Positions 1 to 8,468 of a DNA stretch of 64,000 bases are shown here, one piece after another. Origin of the DNA: Mycolicibacterium agri (GTDB lineage: Bacteria > Actinomycetota > Actinomycetes > Mycobacteriales > Mycobacteriaceae); the NCBI RefSeq assembly GCF_002553505.1, contig NZ_PDCP01000003.1, positions 151,440-215,439 on the forward strand. The letters are read 5' to 3'. The position numbers and the translations under genes were made by a program. The notes beneath the pieces are model-generated. The model ran no database searches and had not been told where the DNA came from. It was given only the letters and a program-made list of their open reading frames with translations. Each line of letters opens with the position of its first letter. Position 1 is the stretch's first letter.

Positions 1-120
1 CACGTCAGCGAAGGCGTGCGGCATTGGGCGCTAAGCGGTTTCGGCGATCGGTCGTTCGCCGAAGTGGTGGCCCGTGACATCGCCGCGTTGATCGCCGGAT
101 TCAACCACGGCGCGAAGTAG
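1..120 (+). CDS. C-terminal end of a TetR-like regulator (partial)
   Basis: An open frame runs from the first base to a TAG at 118-120 and gives a 39-residue tail. The tail (HWALSGFGDRSF, then DIAALIAGF) has the helical, hydrophobic look of the last helix of a TetR/AcrR-type regulator. The gene begins outside the window, so no DNA-binding domain is visible and the family call is an inference from the tail alone. It ends 17 bp before the acyl-CoA dehydrogenase at 138 and has the same orientation, so it may be co-transcribed with that operon or regulate it. Confidence 0.45.
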   Translation, partial: HVSEGVRHWALSGFGDRSFAEVVARDIAALIAGFNHGAK

Positions 121-137
121 ATCGAAGGAGACGAACG

Positions 138-1439
138 ATGGCGTGGGACTTCGAAACCGACCCCGAGTACCAGAAGGTGCTCGACTGGGCCGACGAGTTC
201 GTCCGCGAGGAGATCGAGCCCCTCGACCTGGCCTTCCCCAACCAGCAGTTCACTCCGCTGGACGACAACCGCCGCAAGGTCATCGACCCGCTCAAGGAGG
301 AGGTCAGGCGCCGCGGGCTGTGGGCCACGCACCTGGGGCCGGAGTTGGGCGGACAGGGCTACGGGCAGCTCAAGCTGGCACTGCTCAACGAGATCCTCGG
401 GCGGTCACAGTGGGCGCCGATCATATTCGGGTGCCAGGCGCCCGACACCGGCAACGCGGAGATCATCGCGCACTACGGCACCGAGGAGCAGAAGCAGAAG
501 TACCTGCGGCCGCTGCTCGACGGCGAACTGTTCTCCTGCTACTCGATGACCGAACCGCATGCGGGTGCCGATCCGACGCTGTTCACGACACGAGCGGTGC
601 GCGACGGCGACGACTGGGTGATCAACGGCTGGAAGTTCTTCTCGTCCAACGCTAGGACAGCGTCGTTCCTCATCGTGATGGTGGTGACGAATCCCGAAGT
701 CAGCGCCTATCAAGGAATGTCAATGTTCCTGGTGCCGACCGACACACCGGGCGTGAAGATCGTCCGCAACCTCGGCCTGCACGGCGAGCCCGAGGGTGAG
801 GGTTCGCACGCACTGATCCACTACGACAACGTGCGGGTGCCCGCCGATGCGCTGCTCGGTGGCGAGGGTCAGGCGTTCGTGATCGCGCAGACCCGGCTCG
901 GCGGGGGCCGCATCCACCACGCGATGCGCACCATCGGGCTGGCCCGCGCCGCGCTCGACATGATGTGCGAGCGCGCACTCAGCCGCGAGACTCAGGGCAG
1001 CCGGCTGTCCGACAAGCAGTTCGTGCAAGGCTACATCGCCGACTCCTACGCCCAGCTATTGCAGTTCCGGCTGATGGTGCTCTACACCGCATGGGAGATC
1101 GACAAGTACAACGACTACAAGAAGGTCAGCAAGGACATCGCCGCGGTCAAGGTCGTGATGCCGGCGGTGCTGCACGACATCGCCTGGCGGGCAATGCAAG
1201 TGCACGGCGCGCTCGGCGTCACCGACGACATGCCGTTCATGGCGATGGTCACGGGCGCCGCGGTGATGGGCTTGGCCGACGGTCCGACCGAGGTGCACAA
1301 GGCCACCGTGGCCAAGCAGGTGCTGCGGGACTACCAGCCCAGCGGTGACACGTGGCCGACGGAGTGGATACCGCGTAAACGCGATGCGGCCAGGCAGAAG
1401 TTCGCCCAGTATCTCGAACACGAGGTGGGCAATCTGTGA
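138..1439 (+). CDS. acyl-CoA dehydrogenase, ACAD10/11-like
   Basis: This 433-residue flavoprotein of the acyl-CoA dehydrogenase fold is slightly longer than the usual 380-400. The FAD/substrate signature SMTEPHAGADP lies near residues 135-146 and the C-terminal GPTEVHK motif near 382-388. A strong ribosome site (AAGGAGA) precedes the ATG. Its stop overlaps the start of a phosphotransferase gene (GTGA). Family knowledge: eukaryotic ACAD10/11 fuse just these two domains, and the Pseudomonas lva pathway uses a separate pair in which the kinase phosphorylates a 4-hydroxyacyl-CoA and the dehydrogenase-fold protein removes the phosphate. I infer a similar role here. An ordinary alpha,beta-dehydrogenase is the alternative. 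Confidence 0.85.
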   Translation: MAWDFETDPEYQKVLDWADEFVREEIEPLDLAFPNQQFTPLDDNRRKVIDPLKEEVRRRGLWATHLGPELGGQGYGQLKLALLNEILGRSQWAPIIFGCQAPDTGNAEIIAHYGTEEQKQKYLRPLLDGELFSCYSMTEPHAGADPTLFTTRAVRDGDDWVINGWKFFSSNARTASFLIVMVVTNPEVSAYQGMSMFLVPTDTPGVKIVRNLGLHGEPEGEGSHALIHYDNVRVPADALLGGEGQAFVIAQTRLGGGRIHHAMRTIGLARAALDMMCERALSRETQGSRLSDKQFVQGYIADSYAQLLQFRLMVLYTAWEIDKYNDYKKVSKDIAAVKVVMPAVLHDIAWRAMQVHGALGVTDDMPFMAMVTGAAVMGLADGPTEVHKATVAKQVLRDYQPSGDTWPTEWIPRKRDAARQKFAQYLEHEVGNL

Positions 1440-2464
1440 GCGAGCCGGCCCTGGACACCGACCGCCTCGCCGATTGGATGGACGGCGCGGGGCTGCCCGG
1501 CAAGGGTGAGCCGCTGGACGCCGAATTCCTCTCCGGCGGTACGCAGAACGTGATCTTCAAGCTGCGCCGGGGCGACGACGCCTGTGTGCTGCGGATGCCA
1601 CCGCGCGACGCCCCACCCGACCGGGACAACGGCATTCTGCGGGAGTGGCGCATCATCGAAGCGCTCGACGGCACCGATGTCCCGCATACCGCCGCCGTCG
1701 GTGTCTGCGAGGACGCGACCGTTCTGGGCCGTCCGTTCTACCTGATGGGTTTCGTCGACGGGTGGTCGCCGATGGATCTGCAACAGCGGCGCTGGCCCGC
1801 ACCGTTCGACACGGACCTCGACGCCCGTAAGGACCTGGCGTACCAGTTGGCCGAGGGCATCGCGCTGTTGTCGAAAGTGGATTGGAAAGCCAAGGGGCTG
1901 CGCGACCTTGGCCGGCCGGACGGGTTTCACGAGCGCCAGGTCGATCGGTGGACCGGATTCTTCGCGCGCATCAAGGGCCGTGACATCGACGGCATGGACG
2001 TGGCCACCGAATGGCTGCGCTCCCGCCGCCCGCTCGACTACATCCCCGGCCTGATGCACGGCGACTACCAGTTCGCCAATGTGATGTATCGCCATGGCGC
2101 ACCGGCTCGACTGGCGGCCATCGTCGACTGGGAGATGGGCACGGTCGGCGACCCGAAACTCGATCTCGGGTGGATGGTGCAGAGCTGGCCGGAAAGCGCG
2201 GACGCACCGTCGGCGATGAGCTATGTCGACATGCGCGGAATGCCCACGCGCGCCGAGGTGGTCGACCACTATGCCAAGGTGTCGGGTCGGCAGGTCGACG
2301 ATCTGGACTATTACCTTGTGTTGGCGAAATGGAAGCTGGCGATCGTCCTCGAACAGGGCTTCCAGCGGGCGGGCGACAACGAGAAGCTGTTGGCGTACGG
2401 TCCAGTGATCGTCGACCTGATGCGCTCGGCGGCCGATCTCGCCGAGTCGAGCGACTACGCGTGA
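1436..2464 (+). CDS. APH-family phosphotransferase (ACAD10/11 kinase-domain-like)
   Basis: A 342-residue protein of the aminoglycoside-phosphotransferase/choline-kinase fold. The catalytic loop HGDYQFAN lies near residues 208-215 and the metal-binding DWEMGTVGDP near 230-240. A Gly-rich nucleotide loop (LSGGTQNV) is close to residue 30. It starts at a GTG overlapping the upstream stop by 4 bp and ends with another 4-bp overlap, so the three genes from 138 to 3429 are translationally coupled. Tight coupling to an acyl-CoA dehydrogenase argues for a small-molecule or acyl-CoA kinase, such as one acting on 4-hydroxyacyl-CoA, and not for antibiotic resistance. The substrate is an inference. Confidence 0.85.
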   Translation: MSEPALDTDRLADWMDGAGLPGKGEPLDAEFLSGGTQNVIFKLRRGDDACVLRMPPRDAPPDRDNGILREWRIIEALDGTDVPHTAAVGVCEDATVLGRPFYLMGFVDGWSPMDLQQRRWPAPFDTDLDARKDLAYQLAEGIALLSKVDWKAKGLRDLGRPDGFHERQVDRWTGFFARIKGRDIDGMDVATEWLRSRRPLDYIPGLMHGDYQFANVMYRHGAPARLAAIVDWEMGTVGDPKLDLGWMVQSWPESADAPSAMSYVDMRGMPTRAEVVDHYAKVSGRQVDDLDYYLVLAKWKLAIVLEQGFQRAGDNEKLLAYGPVIVDLMRSAADLAESSDYA

Positions 2465-3429
2465 TTCGCGCTGTGGTGTGCCCCGAATACGGGTCGCCCG
2501 AAGTCGTCCGGATCGAGGACCGGCCGTCGCCTCCGCTGGAGGCCGGACAGGTCAAAGTCCGCGTTGCGGCAGCGGCGGTGAACTATCCAGATGTCCTGCT
2601 GGTGGCGAATCGCTATCAGATCAGTGTGCCGCCGCCGTTCGTCGTCGGAAGCGAGTTCGCCGGCGAGATCATCGAAGTCAACTCCGCAACAGGAGAATTC
2701 GACGTCGGCGACCGGGTGGCAGGCGCCGCCCTGTTCGGCGCGTTCGCCGACGAGGTCGCGGTCCCCGCCGCGGCGTTGAGCCCGATCCCCGACGGCGTTG
2801 ACGACCGCACCGCGGCGGCGTTCGGGGTGGCGCACCGCACCGCATATCACGCGCTGCGCTCGAGCGCCGGCCTGCGCGACGGTGACCGGCTGATCGTGCT
2901 CGGCGCGGGCGGTGGTGTGGGCCTGGCCGCGGTTCAACTCGGCGTTGCGCTGGGCGCCGATGTCACCGCTGTCGCCTCATCGGCCGAAAAGTTGGGCGTC
3001 GCCGACTCGTACGGCGCTCGTCGTGTTGTCAACCACCGTCACGGTGAGCTGCGCTCGGCGTTGCGGGAGGCGCTGCCCGACGGCGCCGACGTGGTCATCG
3101 ATCCCGTCGGTGGCGATTTGTCCGAGCCCGCGCTGCGATCGCTGCGGCGCGGCGGGCGCTTCGTCACCGTCGGCTTCGCATCCGGCGTGATTCCGCGCAT
3201 CCCGCTCAACCTCGTCCTGGTCAAGGGTGTGCAGGTGGTGGGCTTTCAGTTCCAGGACGTCGCACCCGACGAATTCGCCCGCAACGAACCGGAATTGCGC
3301 GAGCTGCTCACCACCGGGAAGGTCAGGCCCCACATCGGGGCGGTCTTCCCTCTGTCGGAGACGTCGAGCGCCCTGCGGCACGTGGCCGACGGGAAGGCGG
3401 TCGGCAAGGTCGTGATCGACCTCAGTTAG
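2461..3429 (+). CDS. zinc-independent NADPH:quinone oxidoreductase (MDR family)
   Basis: A 322-residue medium-chain dehydrogenase/reductase. The N-terminal GroES-like domain contains NYPDVL, and the Rossmann segment GAGGGVGLAAVQL lies near residues 148-160. The structural and catalytic zinc cysteines of alcohol dehydrogenases are absent, which places it with quinone oxidoreductase/enoyl reductase members. The GTG at 2461 is preferred because it overlaps the kinase stop by 4 bp and begins exactly at the family start (MIRAVVCPEYG). The open frame extends further upstream, but only as a shadow of the kinase gene. As third gene of the operon it probably reduces an enoyl or enone intermediate. Confidence 0.85.
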   Translation: MIRAVVCPEYGSPEVVRIEDRPSPPLEAGQVKVRVAAAAVNYPDVLLVANRYQISVPPPFVVGSEFAGEIIEVNSATGEFDVGDRVAGAALFGAFADEVAVPAAALSPIPDGVDDRTAAAFGVAHRTAYHALRSSAGLRDGDRLIVLGAGGGVGLAAVQLGVALGADVTAVASSAEKLGVADSYGARRVVNHRHGELRSALREALPDGADVVIDPVGGDLSEPALRSLRRGGRFVTVGFASGVIPRIPLNLVLVKGVQVVGFQFQDVAPDEFARNEPELRELLTTGKVRPHIGAVFPLSETSSALRHVADGKAVGKVVIDLS

Positions 3430-3454
3430 ACCTCAACTGGACGTCAGGTGGACG

Positions 3455-3958
3455 TCAGCTGGCAGGGATGAGATCGGCGGCGACAGAAGGCTTCACCATC
3501 ACACCGCAGCGGAATGTCTCCGTCGTCGACACCGGCCAGGTGTCCGACGCGGCGGCCAGCGCCTGAGACTTGAACGCGCGTGCTGCCGCGGTGAGGCGGT
3601 GCTGAACCGGTCCCACGCTGTCGTCGAGTTCGGCAGGCCAGTGCTCGCCCCACAGCGTCACTTCGGTCATCCCCTGCTCGAGCGCACCTAACACACCGCG
3701 ACGTACCCGCTCGTCGGTTTCGAACAGGTCGGCCGCGACGGCCACCGTCTGCGGGTGGGGTCGTTCCGCCCACAACGCAAGCGCCGACTCCAAATCGCCT
3801 GTGTCGACACCCAATATCTGCAGCGGCCGCTGGTCGCTGCCGTCGACGAGCAGCGCCGTGACGTCCCATCCGGCCATCACCCGGTCGCACATCCAGCCAC
3901 CGGCGAACCTGACCGCATCGGCGACGTTGGCCGCCACCACGTCGAGCCGGTACCTCAT
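3455..3958 (-). CDS. conserved protein of unknown function, TetR-coupled
   Basis: A 167-residue soluble protein I do not recognise. It begins MRYRLDVVAANVADAV, has a Gly-Trp-Met-Cys segment near residue 25 and a central AVAADLFETDERVRRGV stretch. It has no membrane segment, signal peptide or obvious cofactor motif. The ATG at 3958 overlaps the TGA of the TetR gene upstream (ATGA), so the pair is co-translated. The open frame runs 30 codons further upstream but only inside the regulator. It converges with the quinone reductase at 3429. The wording of the N-terminal part (membership of GWMCDRVMAGWDVTALL) suggests a small mixed alpha/beta fold, but function is unknown. Confidence 0.7.
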   Translation of the reverse strand: MRYRLDVVAANVADAVRFAGGWMCDRVMAGWDVTALLVDGSDQRPLQILGVDTGDLESALALWAERPHPQTVAVAADLFETDERVRRGVLGALEQGMTEVTLWGEHWPAELDDSVGPVQHRLTAAARAFKSQALAAASDTWPVSTTETFRCGVMVKPSVAADLIPAS

Positions 3959-4575
3959 GTCGGGCTCCCGGCTGCCAACTCGCGACCCAACGACTCCGCG
4001 TAGCCCTTGAACACCTCGGCCATGGGTATTGATGGATCGAGTAACCATAGGGTCTCCATTCCGTTGATGAACGCGAGGATCTCGACGGCCTTGGTGGCCG
4101 CGTCACAGTCCGGGCGGTACTTTCCGAGGCGCTGACCGCGCTCGATGAGTTCGCTGAGAATGTCGATGGCGGCGCGATACCGCTTGTGCAGTCGGTCGTG
4201 CAGTGGCGCGTCGGGCGCGATGTTCTCCACCAGCAGCACGGTGAACGTGCCGACGAGTTCGGGTGCCCGCTTCATCCGCTCCGGGACCCGCTTCAGTTCG
4301 GTGATCAGGTCGCCCGACCGGTAGTCGGCGTTGGCGGCATCGTCGGCGTCGCGGGCGTCGAGCACCGCGTTGAGCAATTGCTCCTTCGACTCGAAGTGGT
4401 GCAGCAGGCCGGCCGGCGTGACACCGGCCTCCTTGGCGATCTGCGCCAGCGAGGTGCTGCGCCAGCCGTTGCGCGCCAGCAGGCGCTCGGCCACGCTCAG
4501 AATCCGCTGCCTGCGGTCCTCACCCTTGGCGAGGAGCGTCGCATAGGGCCGCTCACGCTCGCGCGGTTCCGTCAC
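3955..4575 (-). CDS. TetR/AcrR family transcriptional regulator
   Basis: A 206-residue regulator. The N-terminal helix-turn-helix is visible as TSLAQIAKEAGV followed by LLHHFESKEQLL (about residues 38-62). The rest is an all-helical ligand domain. I chose the GTG at 4575 because AAAGGAGA lies 4 nt upstream; an ATG eleven codons further up has no such site. A near-perfect inverted repeat (4591-4622) lies just upstream, as expected for autoregulation. It is coupled to the unknown 167-aa gene. The divergent side carries no intact gene, so its other targets may be the flanking operons at 138 and 4905. The ligand cannot be predicted. Confidence 0.88.
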   Translation of the reverse strand: MTEPRERERPYATLLAKGEDRRQRILSVAERLLARNGWRSTSLAQIAKEAGVTPAGLLHHFESKEQLLNAVLDARDADDAANADYRSGDLITELKRVPERMKRAPELVGTFTVLLVENIAPDAPLHDRLHKRYRAAIDILSELIERGQRLGKYRPDCDAATKAVEILAFINGMETLWLLDPSIPMAEVFKGYAESLGRELAAGSPT

Positions 4576-4590
4576 CGATCTCCTTTGATC

Positions 4591-4622
4591 AACCAACCTA
4601 GTGAACACACAGTAGGTAGGTT
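4591..4622. promoter_or_regulatory. inverted repeat, candidate TetR operator
   Basis: AACCAACCTA at 4591-4600 and TAGGTAGGTT at 4613-4622 form a 10-bp inverted repeat with one mismatch and a 12-bp spacer. It is 16 bp upstream of the chosen start of the TetR gene at 4575. Position and symmetry fit a regulator operator. It is unlike the GAGAAT-N3-ATTCTC sites elsewhere in the window, so this TetR probably has its own specificity. Confidence 0.5.
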
Positions 4623-4649
4623 CGGACGCTGTGACAAGGGTCTCACCGA

Positions 4650-4900
4650 AAAAGCTATTCAGACGCAGGTCACACCGTATTTCTGGGGGGCCACCACAAC
4701 TGCGCCGAGTACATGGGGAGTCCGCGTGAAGCTCGTGCGTCCTATGACGGGCGGCCTTTCGACGTGGTGCACAGGTTGGGTACGACGCGCGTCGGCGAGG
4801 GGCACGCGGTGTGCGACGACCCTCGCGCTCGCCCGGGTATGAGCGCCGCGGAGACTATGCGCCGTGGATCATCGAGGAAGTGAAACCCGAACTGGCGTAG
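4650..4900 (+). pseudogene. possible decayed coding remnant
   Basis: The 282 bp between 4623 and 4904 hold no intact gene. Two + strand pieces look weakly protein-like. One frame reads TVFLGGHHNCAEYMGSPRE and continues to about 4840. A second frame ends RRGDYAPWIIEEVKPELA before a TAG at 4898-4900. A single frameshift near 4838 would join them. No start codon with a ribosome site or family match is evident, so this may be chance. It is recorded because nothing else explains the stretch. Confidence 0.25.
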
Positions 4901-4904
4901 GCGC

Positions 4905-6053
4905 TTACAAGCCGAGCGACTTGGCGATGATCACCTTCATCACCTCGCTGGTGCCCGCATAGATGCGGGCCACCCTGGCGTCGGTGTAGAGCCGGGCGAT
5001 CGGATACTCCATCATGTAGCCGTAGCCGCCGAACAGTTGTAGGCATCGGTCGACGACGCGTTGCTGCATCTCGGTGCAGAACAACTTCACGCGTGCCGCG
5101 TCGGCGCCGGTCAGCTCGCCGTCGACATGCAGCGCGACGGCCCGATCCAGCATCGCCTGGGCGGCTTCCACCTCGGTCGAGCATGCGGCCAATTCGAACT
5201 TGGTGTTCTGAAACGACGCGACCGGTGTTCCGAAAGCCTTGCGGTCCTTGGTGTAGTCGATGGCCGCTGCGATCGCCGAGCGCGCCTGGGCGACCGATCC
5301 GACCGCGACGGTGAGGCGCTCCTGCGGCAGGTTGTGGCCGAGGTAGCTGAACGCCTCACCCTCCTCCCCCAGCCGGTTGGCGACCGGCACACGCACGTCG
5401 GTGAACGACAATTCGGCGGTGTCCTGCACCTTGCAGCCCATCTTGTCCAACTCGCGGCCGCGGACGAACCCCGGCATTCCGTCCTCGACGACCAGCAGCG
5501 TGAGCCCGCGTCGACGGTTGTCCGGGTCGGTGGACGTGCGCGCGACAACGATGACGAGGTCGGCCTGCATCCCGCCGGTGATAAAGGTTTTCGCGCCGTT
5601 GACGATGTAGTGGTCGCCGTCTCGCACCGCGGTGGTGCGCACGCCTGCGAGGTCCGATCCGGTGCCGGGCTCGGTCATCGCGATCGCGGTGAGCAGTCGG
5701 CCCGCGGCCAAACCGGGGAACCATCGCGCACGCTGTTCCTCGTTCGCGTAGCGCAGGAAGTACGGCAGGATCACTTCCAGCTGGGTGCGCACCGTGGACA
5801 GCGTGACAAGCGCCTTGGCCGCCTCTTCCTGCATGACGACGTTGAAGCGGTAGTCGGCGATGCCGGCACCGCCGTATTCCTCCGGTATGGCCATCCCGAG
5901 CATGCCGAGCGAACCCATCTGCTCGAACACCTCGCGCGGCATCCTGCCGGCCTTCTCCCACTGCGGGTAGTGCGGTGCGACTTCCTTTTCCACGAAGTCA
6001 CGGCACAACTCGCGGAACGCCTCGTGGTCTTCGGTGAAGAGGTTGCGACGCAC
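4905..6053 (-). CDS. acyl-CoA dehydrogenase (FadE-type)
   Basis: A 382-residue acyl-CoA dehydrogenase with all three domains. MTEPGTGSDLAG lies near residues 122-134, the QVHG-equivalent LQLFGGYGYM near 335-345, and the C-terminal YAGTSEVMK near 362-370. The Glu of the medium-chain YEGT motif is Ala here, so the base probably sits on helix G, as in isovaleryl/long-chain types. I chose the GTG at 6053 (GGGAGGA 7 nt upstream) because the longer frame would run into the thiolase gene. It is the last gene of the minus operon 10404 to 4905 and likely introduces the 2,3-double bond in a beta-oxidation round. Substrate unknown. Confidence 0.9.
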   Translation of the reverse strand: MRRNLFTEDHEAFRELCRDFVEKEVAPHYPQWEKAGRMPREVFEQMGSLGMLGMAIPEEYGGAGIADYRFNVVMQEEAAKALVTLSTVRTQLEVILPYFLRYANEEQRARWFPGLAAGRLLTAIAMTEPGTGSDLAGVRTTAVRDGDHYIVNGAKTFITGGMQADLVIVVARTSTDPDNRRRGLTLLVVEDGMPGFVRGRELDKMGCKVQDTAELSFTDVRVPVANRLGEEGEAFSYLGHNLPQERLTVAVGSVAQARSAIAAAIDYTKDRKAFGTPVASFQNTKFELAACSTEVEAAQAMLDRAVALHVDGELTGADAARVKLFCTEMQQRVVDRCLQLFGGYGYMMEYPIARLYTDARVARIYAGTSEVMKVIIAKSLGL

Positions 6054-6084
6054 GCGGCGTCCTCCCGTCTGCTCGAGTCCGTCG

Positions 6085-7230
6085 TCAGTCGATGAGCTCC
6101 ACAACGGTGGCGTTGGCCGTGCCGCCGCCCTCGCACATGGTCTGAAGCCCGTAGCGAATACGGTTGTCCCGCATGTGATTCAGCATCCGCGTCATCAGCA
6201 CCGCACCGGACGCGCCGAGCGGGTGCCCGAGCGCGATTGCGCCGCCGAGCGGGTTGAGGCGCTTCTCGTCGGCGCCGGTCTCCTCCAGCCACGCCAGCGG
6301 CACCGGGGCGAAGGCCTCGTTGACCTCGAACACGCCGACGTCGTCGATGGTCAGGCCCGCCTTGCGAAGGACTTTCTCGGTGGCCGGAATGGGACCGGTG
6401 AGCATCAGCACAGGGTCAGCGCCAGTGACGGCACCGGCGCGGTATCGGGCGATCGGGTTGAGCCCCATCGTCACCGCGTTCTCGGCCGTCGTCACGAGCA
6501 GCGCCGCTGCGCCGTCGGAGATCTGCGATGAGTTGCCGGCGTGGATAACGCCGTCCTGTTTGAAGGCGGGCTTGAGCCCGGCGAGTTTCTCGACGCTGGT
6601 GCCCCGGCGCACCCCCTCGTCGGAGACGACGGGCTCACCGCCGGTGAACACCGGGATCATCTGGGATTCGAAGGCCCCGCAGTCCTGTGCGGCGGCGGCG
6701 CGCTCGTGCGACACCACCGAGTACTCGTCGAGTCGGGTGCGGGAGAACCCCCACTTCTCCGCGATCATCTCCGCCGAGATCCCCTGGTTGAACGAGAAAT
6801 CGCCGTAGCGGGCAAGCACTTTCGGCCCGTACGGCTGCCCGGTGGCGCGGGCGGCGCCGAGCGGTACGCGACTCATCACCTCAACACCGCCGGCGACGAC
6901 GACATCCTGCTGACCCGACATCACCGCCTGGACAGCGAAGTCGAGGGCCTGCTGGCTCGATCCGCAGGCACGGTTGACCGTGGTGCCGGGTATCCGCTCG
7001 GGCCACCCCGCCGCCAGCACCGAGTAGCGTCCGATGTTGCTCGACTGGTCGCCGACCTGCGACACGCATCCCCAGATGACGTCGTCGATGATCTCCGGGT
7101 CGACGCCGGCGCGCTCCACGAGCGCGGTCAGCACGAGGGCGGACAGATCGGCGGCGTGCATTTCGGACAGTCCGCCGTTGCGCTTGCCGACCGGCGTGCG
7201 AACCGCTTCGACGATGACCGTTTCACGCAT
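6085..7230 (-). CDS. thiolase (acetyl-CoA acetyltransferase family)
   Basis: A 381-residue thiolase, close to the 390 expected. The nucleophilic cysteine is Cys89 in NRACGSSQQAL. The His-containing GHPLGASGA and the second Cys in CEGGGTANA are near the C-terminus, so the catalytic set is complete. The ATG at 7230 matches the family start (METxVIVEAVRTPVG-like). A GTG at 7251 overlapping the previous TGA is an alternative that adds seven residues. It lies between a CoA-transferase and an acyl-CoA dehydrogenase and probably performs the cleavage step of the same pathway. Confidence 0.92.
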   Translation of the reverse strand: MRETVIVEAVRTPVGKRNGGLSEMHAADLSALVLTALVERAGVDPEIIDDVIWGCVSQVGDQSSNIGRYSVLAAGWPERIPGTTVNRACGSSQQALDFAVQAVMSGQQDVVVAGGVEVMSRVPLGAARATGQPYGPKVLARYGDFSFNQGISAEMIAEKWGFSRTRLDEYSVVSHERAAAAQDCGAFESQMIPVFTGGEPVVSDEGVRRGTSVEKLAGLKPAFKQDGVIHAGNSSQISDGAAALLVTTAENAVTMGLNPIARYRAGAVTGADPVLMLTGPIPATEKVLRKAGLTIDDVGVFEVNEAFAPVPLAWLEETGADEKRLNPLGGAIALGHPLGASGAVLMTRMLNHMRDNRIRYGLQTMCEGGGTANATVVELID

Positions 7231-7247
7231 GTGTCGTCTCCATTTCC

Positions 7248-8468
7248 TCACAAGCGGTAGGCCGGACCGATGGCGCCCTGCTCACGCAGGTCGGCGATCT
7301 CGTCTCGGTCGAGGCCGAGTTCGACGAGGACGGCGTCGGTGTGCTGTCCCAGACCGGGCACCGCCCCCATCGGCGGATCGTATCCGGCGATGACCGGCGG
7401 CGGCAGCAGCGCGGTGATCGGGCCCTTTTCGGTGTCCACCGTGCGCCAGCGGTCACGCGCCTTCAGATGTGGGTGCTCGATCACCTCGCTGGGCACGTTG
7501 TAGCGCGAGTTGCCGATGCCCGCGTCGTCGGCGACCGTCTGTATGTACGCCAGATCGTGCTGCGCGCACCACTTTCCAATCGCATCATCGAGGATCTCCC
7601 GGTGCGCGCACCGGCCGCTGTTGGTGGCAAGTCGTGGATCGTCGGCGAGGTCGGGCCGGTCGATGATCTCCCTCGCCAGCCGCTGCCACTCCCGGTCGTT
7701 CGTGGTGCCGAGCACGACGGTCTGCCCGTCGCCCGTCGGATACACGCCGTACGGCGCCACCGCAGGTGAGCTCATTCCGAGCGGCTGCTGATCGACGCCG
7801 GTGTGCTGCGTGTAGGTCAGTTGGTAGCCCATGACGTCGGTGAGGACGTCGAACAGGCTCAACGCGACCGCGGGGGCAGGGCCCTCACGGCGATTGCGGG
7901 CGAACAACAACGCCAAGATCGACAATGCTGCGTACAGCCCCGTGGTGAAATCGGCCATCGCCGGCCCCGGCTTGGCGGGCATGTTCGGATAGCCGGTCAC
8001 CGCGCACGACCCGCCTTCGGCCTGGACCAGCAGATCGTAGGCGCGTTTGTGCGAGATGGGGCCGCCAGGGCCGTAGCCGTCGATCTCGACGGGGATCACG
8101 TTCGGATGCGATACGGCGAGATCGGCGGGCGAAAGTCCCAGGCGCGCTGTCGATCCCGGAGCCAGGTTGGAGACCAGCGCGTCGGCGCGGTCGAGAAGCC
8201 GGTGCAGGATGTCCATGCCAGCGGGCGACTTCAGGTTCAGCGTGACCGATTCCTTGCCGCGGTTGGCCCAGACGAAGTGCGCCGCCAAACCGTCGGGGCC
8301 GTTGACGACGTCGTCGTAATCACGCGCGAAGTCGCCGCCGTTGGGATTCTCCACTTTGATGATTCGTGCGCCGAAGTCGGCGAGCACGCGAGTGCACATC
8401 GGGGCGGCGACGGCCTGCTCCATCGCCACCACGGTGATACCCGCCAGCGGTGGATTGCTCTGCGTCAC
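7248..8468 (-). CDS. CaiB/BaiF family (type III) CoA-transferase
   Basis: A 406-residue type III CoA-transferase, the usual length. The N-terminal segment has APMCTRVLADFGARIIKVE. The catalytic aspartate that forms the acyl-anhydride with CoA is Asp173, in ADFTTG. The GGP loop (GYGPGGPI) lies near residue 131. It overlaps the upstream SDR by 4 bp and is followed by the thiolase. Such enzymes swap CoA between acids without ATP, so it may activate the substrate of this operon or recycle CoA from a product. Confidence 0.92.
   Translation of the reverse strand: MTQSNPPLAGITVVAMEQAVAAPMCTRVLADFGARIIKVENPNGGDFARDYDDVVNGPDGLAAHFVWANRGKESVTLNLKSPAGMDILHRLLDRADALVSNLAPGSTARLGLSPADLAVSHPNVIPVEIDGYGPGGPISHKRAYDLLVQAEGGSCAVTGYPNMPAKPGPAMADFTTGLYAALSILALLFARNRREGPAPAVALSLFDVLTDVMGYQLTYTQHTGVDQQPLGMSSPAVAPYGVYPTGDGQTVVLGTTNDREWQRLAREIIDRPDLADDPRLATNSGRCAHREILDDAIGKWCAQHDLAYIQTVADDAGIGNSRYNVPSEVIEHPHLKARDRWRTVDTEKGPITALLPPPVIAGYDPPMGAVPGLGQHTDAVLVELGLDRDEIADLREQGAIGPAYRL

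Noticed and set aside
1436..2464. Aminoglycoside resistance gene
   Set aside because: The fold matches APH, but the 4-bp overlaps with an acyl-CoA dehydrogenase and a quinone reductase point to metabolic phosphorylation.
2691..2698. Further GAGAAT half-sites, also at about 4155
   Set aside because: These are single half-sites inside coding sequence without the inverted partner at 3-bp spacing. They were not counted as operators.
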